From contig NC_034412.1 in NCBI RefSeq assembly GCF_002078875.1, forward strand, positions 15,726,238 through 15,790,237: a DNA stretch of 64,000 nt. The letters run 5' to 3'. Position numbers and translations under genes: made by a program. Each line of letters starts with the position of its first letter. Position 1 is the stretch's first letter. This document shows, piece by piece, positions 35,501-48,230 of this stretch. This DNA is from Numida meleagris. Lineage: Eukaryota; Chordata; Aves; Galliformes; Numididae. The notes under the pieces were generated by a model, which was given only the letters and a program-made list of their open reading frames with translations, had not been told where the DNA came from and did no database searches.

Positions 35501-38500
35501 CTCTTTTCCATATATGTCTATGTTCTCAGAAAGTTGAAGATCTACAACCAGAACACGCTTTCCCAGTTGGGCTGAAGTCAGTAAAAGCCTTGCTGCCCAT
35601 CTGATGGTGAGCAGCAAGCTGTGGATATTGACCACGTGTAAATTTTGCTTTGCATTTATGTAGCTTAACTGATGATTCCAGTATAGCAGGCAATCATACT
35701 GTGCACTCTTTTTTTTCTTGTTTCTACCTGCTCATTTGAAAGTGTCAAGTCCTGCCAGGAAAGGGTTAACAAAGATGCATCGCTGTATACCAGGGACCAG
35801 ATGAACTTTTCTCTCGCATCATTGCACTAAGTGATGCTGTAAATCATTCATTTTGCTGGGAGAATTAATACTTGTTTCCTTTAGTTCTGATTAAAGACTC
35901 AGATGAGGGAAGAAATTTTGAGAACCCTAAAGTAAATACTACTTCAGCATTTTGGTTATTCAGGTGCTGGGATTTTGCCAAGACTCTGGTTTGCAGGAGA
36001 CAGGAATCCTGGTCTTAGTGTTTGCCTTCTAAAAATAAAAAAAAGAGGATGGCCAAGGTCCCTCAAGCACACCTCATTTCTGGAAGTGTACAGCACTTCT
36101 AAAGCATCAGCTGAGAATTAGCAACCGTGGGTTTTAGTGGGATAACATATTTTCCTAATAGTGGGAGTCTATCTCTTCAAATAATGCAATTATTCACATA
36201 CAGAATGCATTGTCAATTCAGTCACCAGTTTCTGAAAACTTAAGTTGTACTGTATCTAAATAATTTGTTGTGGTACCGCTGCTGTTCTGCTTTATGCTTT
36301 TACCTGTAGGGGCTGTTAATTATACCATCACATCTGGAAAAAAAAATCAGCGTAGAATAAAGCAGTCATCTTTTCTGTCTGAAATGTCTGTCAGAGTACA
36401 CCTCTGTATTGTATTTTTACTCTAAAATGAATTTGTTGAAGAAGTGAGACAGCGCTGGATATACACCTTTCATTAAATGTCCAATTATATTCATAGCTGG
36501 AGCTGTAGTGATTACTCCCTGACCTTTAATAGAAAAGTTGTTCTCCCAATAATTATAATTGCTTATTAAACTAACCTAATAGTGCAGTACCAACCCATAA
36601 AGAGCTGTTTAAACTAGAGATTCAGGTAGCTCTTTCCTCTATTGACAAGGCTAATTGAATCAGACATTATTCTGCTTTCCTCTGCAAGTCAGTGTTCTTG
36701 CTTTGCCGCTCACACTAAATCTACAATTCTGCAGCAGCATCTTATTGCTGGACTGCCATCTTACTGATTTGCAACAAATGCCACTAAACCTAAGGACCGA
36801 GATCATATGTCAAATAGCAGAAAACATTTTTGAATAGTATTATATTAAAATCTAGGAATATCAGTTCTGTCATCCAGTTGGCTAAATGTGGAATTCCTGA
36901 GGGAGTGGGTTCAGATCATAAGGAAAAACAAAGTAGTTCAATGACAAGATTGCTACACTGGAATAACAATAAATTTAAAAAGGAACATGAAAATGTAATG
37001 CCAGGGAGAAGTACAAGCTGATTTTGCTTTTAAATTTCAAAATTTAAATAGCTCCTACTTTTTAGTTAAACAGTGGTCAAGAGGACTGTGTAGAGTTGTC
37101 CTAACTGATAAGCTTCCTGATAGCTGATTAAATTGGGAACAAAAATCTTATATACATTAAAAAAATAAAAACACTGAGTTGAATGAATTTAGGATCGTGT
37201 CTATGGTGTGTTTAAAGTGTAAAATTTTCTATTGAAATGAATACTTTTCCATTTTTTTCCGAAATTTTCTTATTTCTTCTTCCCTGCTTTTTATTTTTCA
37301 TTTTCATTTCTCAACAGCTCAAAAAATTTTATATGTCCCATCATTTTGGCTGATCCAAATCTGTATCTTTCAGAAAGCTTTCTTTTAGAATTTCCTCCAA
37401 CTTGAAGTGCAAGATAAAGCACAGCTTAAAGATTACAGCCATACTTGTACTGAACTGAAAGTTAACAGTAAGTCATTTCAAAAATGACTGAGTCTGCTTT
37501 GTGTTTGATGATGAGTAAACTGGGGTAAGTAATTTAACAGTTCAGAGTTTTTCAGCTGGCATGCTCTACAAAGCTCTTGTTTCTGTGTGTGACCACCTCA
37601 CATACCTGTAAAATAAGGGGAGGAAAAAAAAAAAGGAATGTATCAGAAGTTGATGTTGCCTCAGGGCATGGTGAAATGAGCATCCCATTTGGGGGAGGAT
37701 GTGGTTTGCAGGTGGCGAGGAGGAACTGGAACTTTGCCAGCATGAATACCAGTATGCCACTCAATTCAACTCCATTGACTTCCCAGCCAACTCCAAGTAA
37801 CACATGCTGCATGCTAATAAACATCATATGGCTTTCAATCTGCACTGAGAAGGGCCAAAGCCACAATTTTCCAGATAGATCGAGCATTGCTTTGGTATGA
37901 GCAATAATTTAATTAACAAGATTCATTGTAAAGGCAGTGTATGGATCAACAAAGTTGTTTCAGAATCACTTCAAGGTATTAATCAGCAGTGTCAGAAGAT
38001 AAAAGGTTTTTTATGGGTGGGGAAATGTGGCTAATAAGATGTTGTCAAGAGAAAATTCAAGCTAATGGGAAACAGAAGGGCCCTGAGCTGTCCACAGTCG
38101 GAAACAGCACAGTACTGAAATGCAGGAAAATGTTTAAAACATTTTGTCAGTAAGACGCTTTGTATAAAGGTTTACTGGGTGGGATTGTTTTGTCATTTGT
38201 TACTTCAGTGCGCAGCAGCCATCAAGCAATGTAAAGTTCCTTAAATAAGGTTATAGTTGATGTGATTGTATGCGCTGTCATGTTTGTCAGCCCCACTTGG
38301 TGATGTCAAAGAGGAGCCAGACAGGGAGACCTATCCCTGGAGGCTGCAACTTTTGGTGCTCTGCTCATCACTAGATCTTTTTCATCTTAATGGTCTGATT
38401 ATAATGTCTTGTCAAGTACAAATATTAGCTAGGTGGTTGTAAGTTAAAAATGTTTGCCAGAAGTGTCAACAAAGGCAATGGGACCTAATTGCAGCTGAAA

Positions 38501-38660
38501 AAGAACCAAACAAATATTCAGCATGCAACTATCACAAGTCTTCATTAACAGTCTCATTCATTACCAGTTTTTTAGCTTCCATTCTCCAACTGCAAATAGT
38601 CTGGAACAATCAGGGAAAATTAAAGGGAAGTTAAAAGGATCTTACTATTGAAGGAAATAT
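35501..38660. other. Transposon-free block with candidate conserved non-coding elements
   Basis: No coding or transposon signal was seen. Three sub-blocks (about 35560-35900, 36440-36840 and 37890-38660) are of balanced complexity and rich in homeodomain-type TAAT/ATTA cores, for example CAATAATTATAATTGC near 36546 and TTTAATTAAC near 37905, together with E-box-like CAGCTG. These are features common in developmental enhancers, but they are also frequent by chance in AT-rich DNA. No conservation data were available, so function is only a suggestion. Confidence 0.3.
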
Positions 38661-41600
38661 GTCAGTGTGGATTGTAAATGGCAGATACAAAATATGTGGG
38701 GAGAATGGTAGGGAATGTATCAGTCCTTCTGTAAGACTTCACCTGATAGCTCAGATGTGTTCTGATAACTCAGAAGAGTTTATAGCTGGCTGTCTCTTCA
38801 GGGGCACTCATTTAGAATACAGTGTAGTTACCTAGCGTCCAGCGATGGTCCACATCTGTGGAAGTAATCAGCTTTAGCAGAATTTAAGAAAAAGTATATG
38901 TGTTTTAGTTAGATGAGGGAAATGAGAATGAGAATTCCACTTCCAAAACCATACCATATATAGCACAGGAAGAGCACTCAAAGATTAAGAAAGGAGGAAA
39001 TGAGAGAGTAATAGAAACTATAAGGTGATGAGATCATATAAGTTCTGCTCAGTATATAGCCAGATGATGGCTACATCAGTCCATATCCAAGTACCTTTGG
39101 TCAAGATGCTCAGGAATAACTCAGTATACATTCTTGAATAAAATATTCTTTCTTTCGTCTAATAGCTATTCTTGTACCCAACTTCCTAGCCCTTTGGTTT
39201 CAGTAATTATCCTGGAAGAGGGAAATTGTATGGAAGCTGAAGCTTTATGCTGTTTCAGTTTGGAAGAGTTTAGTATTAAAATCTTACAAAACCTTGTTTT
39301 CCACTAACTCTCCAAATGGCGGTGAAAAGAATCAAGCAACCCCTGCAGAGCCATACTGTTCCAGCACATATGCCTTCTGTTTTTCTAGTAACTCTAATAC
39401 AGTCAGGCATGTCAGTCCAGATAGAAAACTCAGCTCTCTGAAACAAGCTCATTTAGGTCAATGTGTCAAAGAAATTAAATGATTTTAGGTTGCAATTATT
39501 TTTCCTGAAGACCTGTTGGCAGTGAGAAAACTTCCAGTTGTCAGAGTTGAGTAGTATGCTTATTTAAATATAGGGTTCTGCTGTCATGGAAATATACTGG
39601 GTTTTTCTCCAGTTTATTTAAAAACAAGACAACAATGTGAACGTGTTTAGTTGAGGATATAAACATAGCTGTGAACAAATTTAAAGTGATGGTTCCCACA
39701 GCAACTGTGGATAATATACTTGTATTTTCCTTTGAAACTGAACGTCTATTGTTGTCTGTAAAAGTCTGAGTGGTTACACATGCACAGGGAGAGTTATATG
39801 TTTCTGAAGGACCAGCATTACTGAATTTTGAGCTTCAAGAGTTTTTCATTTCTCGTCTATAATTTTCAACAAAGATGGGGTTTTGTGTCACTATTTCTAT
39901 AGAACGTGACAACAATTCATTTTTCAGGCACTTATTTTTGTAGTATTTCAAATGTGAAGATCAAAGTGATTAATGGATTCCATTTCACTTCTGAAGTACT
40001 AAAGAGAACACTTCCTTAGTATGACTTCTGTAATCAGGTTTAATTAAAACAATTTTTTGTACTGCATAAAATGAGAGTCAGATATTTATTTGAATGTAAC
40101 TATAGTCATTTGATTAAACCATTAGCAATCACAGAGATGACATTATTATTTCCAGCTCACTTAACATGCATTTTAGCTTGAGGCAAAGCCACGGGCTAAA
40201 TCCAAGACAGGCTCCTTTTTTTTTTTTTTCTCCTATTGCACTAACTTAAAATCTTGCAAAAGTAGCGTATTATCATTGTTGTCTGAAGTGTATGGAGCTC
40301 TCACAAATTTTACCCAAGACTGGACATGAGCTTCCTGTAAAAAGAGTGTCTGCCATGCACAGTGAGCAGTTGAAGAAGGCAGCGCCAATGAAATGAAGAG
40401 TATGAAGGGCAGAGGTAGGCACTGCTCCCAGCCCTGCTCCTGGTCTCAGTACATGTTTGGGCCATCGATGTGAGGCAGGTGGCACGCCGTGCACCAGCCC
40501 TGTGGCAGCTGGGTGCCTGCCCTCTTGACTGAGCCTTAGCAGCATCAGGACTACAGGTTATTCACACGCCTTTATCTTGCTTCACTCAAACACTACTGAA
40601 GTGAAAAGTTTGAGCATCCATCACTGTAAATGTGTTGCTTTGACAGCTTCCTTTTTTCTGTGTATATGCAAGTTTTTTCCCCATGACTGTACTGACGCTT
40701 CCCTTGTTGTTTCTGGTGTAACAGAACTTAAAAATCTGGAGGTGAATTGGGCATAAGCAGTGCTTTTGATGAGCGGAAGAGAAAAGAAGAGAAAACTCTC
40801 AGGCAGAGCCACTCTGGAGGTACTGCTTACCAAACCTGTGTGCAGCAGAGCCTTCTGGGCATGCTGCCCAATGACCCTGGGCCGAGCCCCCAGCCAAGTA
40901 CCGTGTTCCTAAAGTGCCACCAAAATCTGCACTTTGCAAACAGAACCAAACAAATAGTTACTGGGGGATAGAAGAGTTTCAAGAGAGGATGCAATTTTTG
41001 TATTGCCACAGTCCAACCCTAATTAGTGCTTTACAGTGAACTCTCTTTGAGGTGAGAGGGCAGCATAGACACTTAAGAGACGAGGATGGGAGCCAGAAGC
41101 CAAACTGCAAAGTCTTAGTGTGCTTGTGTGGAAATGATAATGAGAAGGTTCTCCTGAAAACTGGAAGGATCCATAGGGAGAAGCAGGACACTTGGCTGCG
41201 GAAAACTTAGGCATGAGTATAATATGCTGGCAGTTTGTTCCAATTTTCTCATTTGCAATTTATGAATAGATGAAAAGAGCAACTAAAAACAAAATACAAA
41301 TGCAATTGCCTTTTTCAGTCTTCATTAGCATTCTCCTGTCAAACAGATGGGGCTTCACCACATATTCTTATGTTAGGTTTTTTTCTGTTTTGGACAATAT
41401 TATATTGTTTTAATTATTTGATAGACTTAAATTTATTGACAAAATATCTGAATTGTCATGAGCAAAAAGGAAGATTTCATTTTTCTCTTTAGATCGGGGA
41501 GAAATGCATCTTTCTCTCAACTTAATTCACCTGAATTTTAACTAGCTTCTGATTTTTCTTGTCAACTTGAAGCCAAAGCCGTGTTCAGAAAAAGGTTCCC

Positions 41601-41794
41601 TGTGGTTTACAGACCATATCTACTCTGAAACCATCTTCCCTGTCACGTTTCATTACCAGTTTAAAATTTCTCATGTTTTCAAAAGTGGCTGCTGAGATTT
41701 ACAGACATAAAATGTCTGCAGTCTCTGCACCAGCTTTACTGTCTTCAGGTGTATGTGCAGCTGTTCTTTGTATTTTGCTGCCTTATTGGTCTGG
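38661..41794. other. Non-coding stretch, nothing recognised
   Basis: No gene or transposon could be supported. A 14-T run lies at 40216-40229 and a GC-richer patch at about 40400-40530. Open frames are short and overlapping. Confidence 0.55.
40216..40229 (+). repeat. Poly(T) run of 14
   Basis: Fourteen consecutive Ts. On the minus strand this is a 14-A run, but no AATAAA precedes it closely in that orientation. Confidence 0.85.
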
Positions 41795-41969
41795 TGGCAG
41801 CAAAGCTCAAAGATTCAAATAGATCATCAGTAAATTTTCACTCCTTTTCCTGTTCTGTCTGCTTGCAGTTATTTGCCTTCACGTGGTATGATGTGGCTGG
41901 GGGACAGACTGTTTGTGTTGCCATAACTGGTCCAGAACTACGTAACTTTCAAATAAATACTTATTCTTG

Positions 41970-41994
<25 letters not shown>
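41795..41994 (+). other. Possible retroposed transcript 3' end with poly(A) tail
   Basis: An AATAAA signal at 41952-41957 is followed 12 bases later by 25 uninterrupted As (41970-41994), the arrangement of a polyadenylated mRNA 3' end copied into DNA. The sequence upstream is of mixed composition like a 3' untranslated region and I cannot name a parent gene. A short GTCTGG occurs just after the tail (41995-42000) and at 41789-41794; if it is a target-site duplication the insert would be about 200 bp, but six bases is weak evidence. An alternative is a genuine local polyadenylation site beside an unrelated expanded A-tract. Confidence 0.35.
41970..41994 (+). repeat. Poly(A) tract of 25
   Basis: Twenty-five consecutive As, the longest homopolymer in the window, placed 12 bases after AATAAA. 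Confidence 0.95.
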
Positions 41995-42000
<6 letters not shown>

Positions 42001-45000
42001 GAATCCAAAACTGTATTAGTCAAACTTTGCAAATATTTTCTTGGAGAAAAGGAAGTGAAAATTCTGAGATTTTAGACACTCTTCTCTTGATGTTTCATTC
42101 TGCAGCTGACAAAACATTTGTTTTTAATATTTGAGGTGTCATCTGAAATGTGATTTAAGTATTATCAGCAGGTTAATGAGGCTCTACATTTAAAAGAACA
42201 TAATTTTGAGTCAAATAAAGTGTTCTAGCTCTTCACTTTATTGAGAACATCTACAGTGTTTAATATTGAATAAGTTTTTTTTTCAGATCATTTTCTTTCA
42301 GCTATCTAACAAAAAAAATCGTTCTCTCATAGGGCAGTGTATGAGGTAGCTGTAGACTCTTTGCTTTTTGAAAGACAGAGTGAGAATGAGGCAGAAAGAA
42401 AAACGCATTTCCCTTTCTCATATTTCTTGTTACATTTGACCTTTGTACTTGCTGCAGCCCTGTCCTGTGGAGCAAATGGCTGTGCAGTCAGTTGCTCCTA
42501 TCATTAGCTTCCTTCAGAAAAAGTCCTGGTGTGATGAGCATCCCTAATTCAAAATACATGCTAAAATAAAACAAACTGTTCCAATGATATAGCTTTACAA
42601 AGATGTTTAACTGAAACTGTCCAAAGCTGATGAAGGTGGTATCTGAAAGACAGGATTTGGGACAAGGTAATCTTTGGTTGATGTTTTACTAAGGGACATT
42701 TTCTGGAAAACACAGATCTTACAATTTAGTTAGTCCCTAGCAGGGAGAGGAGCTGGGAAGTGCTTTGGGAAGAAGACAAATCCTTTCTGGCTAGGGTCAG
42801 GCGGTGGGAAGGCAGCACAGGGTCCCCATCAGGTGGCATTACGTGCAGTGCCAATGTAGGTGTGCTCAGCAAGCCTCTCTCTATTGCTGACGCTTCCTCA
42901 GTTACAGTTGTAGAGGCTAGTTTCATTGCTATAGTAAAGCAAGAACCTTCAAAGGGATCAGAAATGTGTAATTCCATAGAAAATGCAGGTAGCAGCAACA
43001 TCTCGGGCCCCACTGGCCAGGGCACGCGGGCAGAGCTGCTGGGAGGGTAAGAGCAGGAGGAGAGGCAGCTCCTGGGGTGGAGAAATGCTGCTGCACTTCG
43101 GCTCTTGCTGACCGAATGCCTTTCTCTCTTCAGTTTTCTTTCTTTACGATCTAACTTAACGTAGCATGAAGTAGGCTGTTTCTGTGATCTCCCTCTCTTC
43201 TTTTCTTTCCTTCTGCTCCGGGTTTAACATTGCCCTGTTCTGCCTTTGGCAACCTTTCACCATGCAGCTCATTTTTGTTGTTTTATTCTTTGCTCGCTTT
43301 TTTGAAACTAACACAGCACAGTCCCTCACTGCACTGCTCTCAAAAAGGAAATATTTGTTTTTTAACATTTATGAGGCTGGACAGGGAGGGAAGGTGAAGA
43401 ACTAGAAAAAAATAGGACAGTGTAGCAAGCAGGTAGTTAAAAACAAAAATTGGAAAGTGGCAGACAGATCTTTTAGTCAGGAGGAAAACTTGGCTGAAAA
43501 GAATTACATGATCTTATCAATATTTATTAAAATGGGCAGAAGAATAGATACATGGGGCCAAAGCAAAATGAACCCATCCTGCTTCTCCTTAGATTCACAC
43601 AGGCATTTAGCATCCGTAGCATCCTTCTCCTTTTGAACTGAATCAGGATCCTCGTGCCTTGCTTTTGCACCTCTTCCTTTCTCCACTCTTATCTCTAAAG
43701 TATTTAAGAGCCTGTTTCCCAGCCAGGTGGTAGGGCGATGACTTCAGTGGGAACTGGAGGAGCATTTGGAAAGCTCAGCTCCTGCAACTTCTTAAATCAC
43801 ATTTTTTTATCATTCAGCCTGTCTGCACGTATCCTTAGAGCACACAATGAAACAGCTCTCTAACAAGCATGCACTTACCCCCTGCTGTTCTGAATCAGGT
43901 ACTCCAATGGATTTTGTATGAATTTTGTCCTATTTGGTTACAGTGTGAAGTTTGTTTTATCAATTTTTTTAGAAATATTTGCATGCCAGCTACTGATATA
44001 TACCTGACATTCATGTAACTATTTAAAACAAGATCTGTGGCTTTCAATTCCCACATGTGTAATTTTGTAGACTTAAACTTTTAGACTGCAGATGTCACTT
44101 TATTTGAAATCTACAATTAGTAAGAGGGAATTCAACACTTCCTACAGTACCAAAAGTTTTAGTAATTCTGTTGTTTCTAGAGAAACACATTTCCCCATAC
44201 ATCTATTTTTATAGAGGTTTTTTTGATTACGTACAGAGCAGTATCTGACCTATTGGATGTTACTTATTTTGCTTCAATCTGAAGGTCACTTTGCAGTAAG
44301 GAGCCCATTGTGAGAAACTTTGTGCTGGTATAGGGGAGAAGCTGTCAGTAGCTAGAAGACTGTAGCATCTTCTTTGGATAACTTTTGCTTACAGGCATTT
44401 ATGATTTATTTCAGTGTTCCACGGTCCAAACTGTAATGTAGTGCTGATTCTGGTATTGCTGTTGTTGGTAGTAAACTGCTAGGGTAGATTGCTGTCACCC
44501 CAAGTGGTTTCTGAAGCTCAAGGTAAGATGAGGTTCACTGGTTTTGCTGTTAATCCACTGTGTTGACTCTCTTTTTCTTGTCTGATATTTTAATGGCCAC
44601 TATCTGTTTCATGTTTCTGAGGCCTCTCTTCTGAGCTGTGCTGTTCTGGATCTGACTCCCCATTTTCATTTCCTTGTCTGCCAGCGTGCAGTTTCCTCTT
44701 CACCTACCAGCTGTGTCTCTCTCCTGAGAGACTTGGGGCCAGCACAGGTCCCCAAACTTTGGTGGTTGTGTTCCTTGTTGCATTATTTGTTAAACGTCAA
44801 TGAGCTCATGTTCCTGAAAGGTGTTTGTGGGTACCAAGGAGACTTTTAAGAATTGCTACTGCATTTATTGACCACTGATATGTTTTCAGTTTGAAGCTGT
44901 GGTAGAGTTGTTTTAATTCTGGATAGAAGATCTTTTCTGTTGGAAATCTAGTCTTGGCTGCCAACAAATAAGAGAGAAATTAGGAATTCCCAGACTGTTC

Positions 45001-46770
45001 CTACCATATTACGAATCTGGTCTCTCCAGCTACAGTCTTGGCATTCTTCCTCACCATACTAAGTGTGTGATCATCTTGTCATACTCACTAAACTAAGATT
45101 TTGAGAAACATACTGGAATATTCATCAAGGGAAACCATGCAACTTGAAAACACGCACATCTTGAATAAATCATTTATTTTTGAAAGAGACGGAATAAGAC
45201 TCTTTCATCTCTTGTAGTCACTTTATTAATATTCCTATTTTTTGCACTTCATAATGAAAGGGAGTGCTTTTCAGCTTTACATTGCATTTAATTTACTCTA
45301 TTGATTGGTGCTAATTTTACTCCAAGTTTAAAATATAGGTTAGACAACATTCAAAGTGAAATTATGTTAATAAGTGTAGCTTTATTAAGAATCTATAAAA
45401 ATAAATTAAAAGGGGGGCAAGCTGATCTTTCTGTCTACTTTAAATCTAGAGAAATAACACAAATACTGCTATGTTAACAAGAAGCGAGTACTTTACCGAC
45501 ATTCAGATATATTGCTCCTCTACTTTCCCTACCTTGTTTGTGGCTGTTGAAGTTCAAGTATGCGACGATTTCAGATGAAGGCCTTACAGCAAACTGGGTT
45601 TTTAAAATGTTGCCATAATTTTGCATGAGAGTGAAACAGACTCCTTTAACGTGTTCTTTAAAAAGAGTTTTCCTTCCCTGGCTTTCCTCCTCTTCACAGT
45701 CTTTTTTTACAGCTCTTTGGCTCAGTGACCATTTTATTATCTACCCAAAATAAAACAGTTCCAGCAGGGGAGATAGACTCTATAAAGCTCGCTGTTAGCA
45801 TTATAGCTTCCTTTTACAAAAACGCATTTTGGTTACATTCTGGTATCAAAATGTGCTTGACCACAACTGTGAATATTTGACAGTGTCAGTTCCCCATACC
45901 CTGTTCCCTGCCACCTTTCACCAGCTGCAGTCCTCTTGCAGAAGAGAGCAGGTTTTACTCCCATTTCTTATGGAAATGGACCATCTAATCTGCCCTTGAT
46001 CTTAATCATGTTATGCTGTCATGTCACAGACACAAGAGCATCCACCTGGTAAGGGAAATTGTGCAAGTTGCAGAGCAAGTGCTGGGTTCTGCACTGCCCC
46101 AGGCCAGGCCGTGGCTCTGTGCCAGGCGGAGGCTGTGATGGGAGCAGTCCTTACGAGCAGTTGCAGCCGCCATGGGAGCAGCAGAGAGACAGCACCCTCC
46201 GCACCAGCTTCTGGGTGCCGCTGAGGCCTCTCGCATCCCTCGGTGTTGCTCTGCAGTGAGAGGAGAGGGCACCTCTGCTGCCCTCCGTCCCTCCTCTGCT
46301 TTCTGTGCCCAGCGCTGAGCAAAGGCTGTGCACGTAGCCTGCCATGTGCCCGGGCCCTTCCGCAGCCCTGATGCATGGGCTGGGCCTCATCCCATGGGGC
46401 AGTCGTTCCCACTGCGGAGAGCAGGAGGGGACACGGGAGTCCCCATGCAGACTCTAAAGTACCAAAAACGGAGAGGCACTTACTGGTTTTATATTATTGT
46501 TATTTTGTATTGTCCTTTTAAATTGTTTATTGTCCTATCTTGAAAAAAGTCCTAATGGAACAACTGGAATAGACCTTCATGCTGCACTTCAGCCCTTCTT
46601 CTTGTCCAAGCCAAAGTCTCCTGCTTCTTCAGAGGAGCAGCTGCCTCTCTGTACCTTCTCTGACACTGCCTGGAGGCCGCAGAATGGTCAGGGCTGTCTT
46701 CTGGACTCCTCCTGTTCTCCCAGTGCCAGCAGCTCAGAGGACAACAGTACCAGTCCTTCCCTTTTCCTCA
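41995..46770. other. Non-coding stretch ending in a GC-rich patch
   Basis: No gene or transposon was recognised. Most is AT-rich. From about 46021 to 46450 the sequence becomes GC-rich with roughly 16 CpG dinucleotides by hand count, with long overlapping frames on both strands, as GC-rich DNA tends to give. The interval 46560-46770, just before the next CR1, is C/T-biased and unassigned. Confidence 0.5.
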
Positions 46771-47014
46771 GAGCTTGGGAAAGGCAACAAGGCCTGAGGG
46801 AATGGCATGGAGCTGTATCAGGGGAGGGCCAGGTGGGGGTCAGGGAGAGGTTCTGCACCACAGAGGGGTGGGCACAGCCCTGAGCTGCTGGAGTTCAAGG
46901 AGTGTTGGGACACTGCTCTCAGACATTGGATTTGGGTGGTCCTGTGTGGAGCAGGTGTTCGATTAGAGGATCCTTGTGGGTCCTTTCTCACTTGGTCTAT
47001 TCTGTGATTCTGTG
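46771..47014 (+). mobile_element. CR1 LINE 3' end, plus strand
   Basis: This is the last roughly 245 bp of a CR1 copy. The signature is the sequence around GAGCTGCTGGAGTTCAAGGA (46881-46900), then the segment with GATCCTTGTGGGTCC near 46968, and the terminal short repeats ATTCTGTG ATTCTGTG at 47000-47014, the avian CR1 3' end. It differs from the 3' tail of the copy at 7740-8863, so it belongs to another CR1 subfamily. Almost all of the element is missing by 5' truncation, as is usual for CR1. Confidence 0.85.
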
Positions 47015-48230
47015 TGCAAGACATGATCCAAACAGAGAGGAGCCGGAACCTTTCTTTCTTGTGTGGTTGTTCTTTCCACCAGGCTGTTATTTAAGAGGAA
47101 AATTCTGGTTTTGGAGAGCTCGCATTTTCCAAATGTTCCATCAGATATTCCATATTAATTCTCTTAGCAGTTAGCACAGAAGGCCTAATGAAAGTATTCT
47201 CTGGGTTTAAAAGAGAGTAACTAGACATTTCCCTGAAGGTTTATTTGCCTGGTACATTATTTACATGAGTGGTTTTACATTTTTACTCATTCTTTCAAAT
47301 CAACTGCTAATACAAGCCTCTTTGGACTGTGAGGGTTCACCTTTTTGCTATAGAAACTGTTGATCTGCCCAGGGAAGTATGTTACTAGTTTTTCATATTC
47401 TCTGTTTTGTCTGCTGAGGCCCTTTTCCAACTCCCATTATGTGCTATTGGAAAAACTCTTAGATGGAGGATAGCATATCGAACTCCTACAGTCTCAGCGT
47501 ACTTAAGGAGTTTGTCATGTTCTCCACGTTGCCTCAGCCTTTAATAGGCCCAGGGCAGGCTCTTGGCCAGGAATGTCCTTTGCAAGAAGCGTTACTGATA
47601 CAGGAAATGCACAAGTTTTACATCTTAACTTCTCCACTCAAAAATCCAGCTTGAGCAATTTATGTTAGTCTGGGCAAATGTTCCAAATATCTGAGCAAAA
47701 ATCTGGCCCTCTTGTTCCACAAGATGGTCCGTATTCAGTATTCAGCCCCAGAAAATACAGAAAGAAAGTACGCAGCTCCCTGATGGTTTTAGTGGCCCTC
47801 CACAAAACTTGGTTCATTTTATCAATGTGTTTAACTGAATGCTGGTAGCCTTAACCAGCCAGCTGCAGGTAACCAGTCTAGCTAACTGTGAGATGTCTAC
47901 TTTCCATGCTGCAAAGTAAACACACCCTAATATTGTCACACAGTTGTTAGCAACAGATGTTCTGTGTCTGACAGCTGCTCCCTGGAGCTGCTGGAGGAAG
48001 GAAGTTCAGCTATCAGTTCTGCCTTCATCCCTTTAGCACCTTCTGGTCCTGTGCTCTATCAGGAATAAAAATGTTGGTAATGGACAGTTGCAATTCATTT
48101 GTGCCTGATTTTCTCTGTTTGTCTGACTTCTAGGCAGGTGTCCGTGCTGTGACACTGTTGTATAAACTCTTGGATAGTGCAGCTGCTCCAGATAACACTT
48201 TTTATTGTGCCAGGGCATGAACCCGCTGTC
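47015..48230. other. Spacer between two CR1 fragments
   Basis: No recognisable feature. Open frames are short. The minus-strand frame of the CR1 fragment to the right runs on into this spacer as far as 48095 without CR1-like content. Confidence 0.5.

Noticed and set aside
46011..46412. A 133-codon minus-strand frame in the GC-rich patch
   Set aside because: Several frames are open at once here on both strands, which is typical of GC-rich non-coding DNA.
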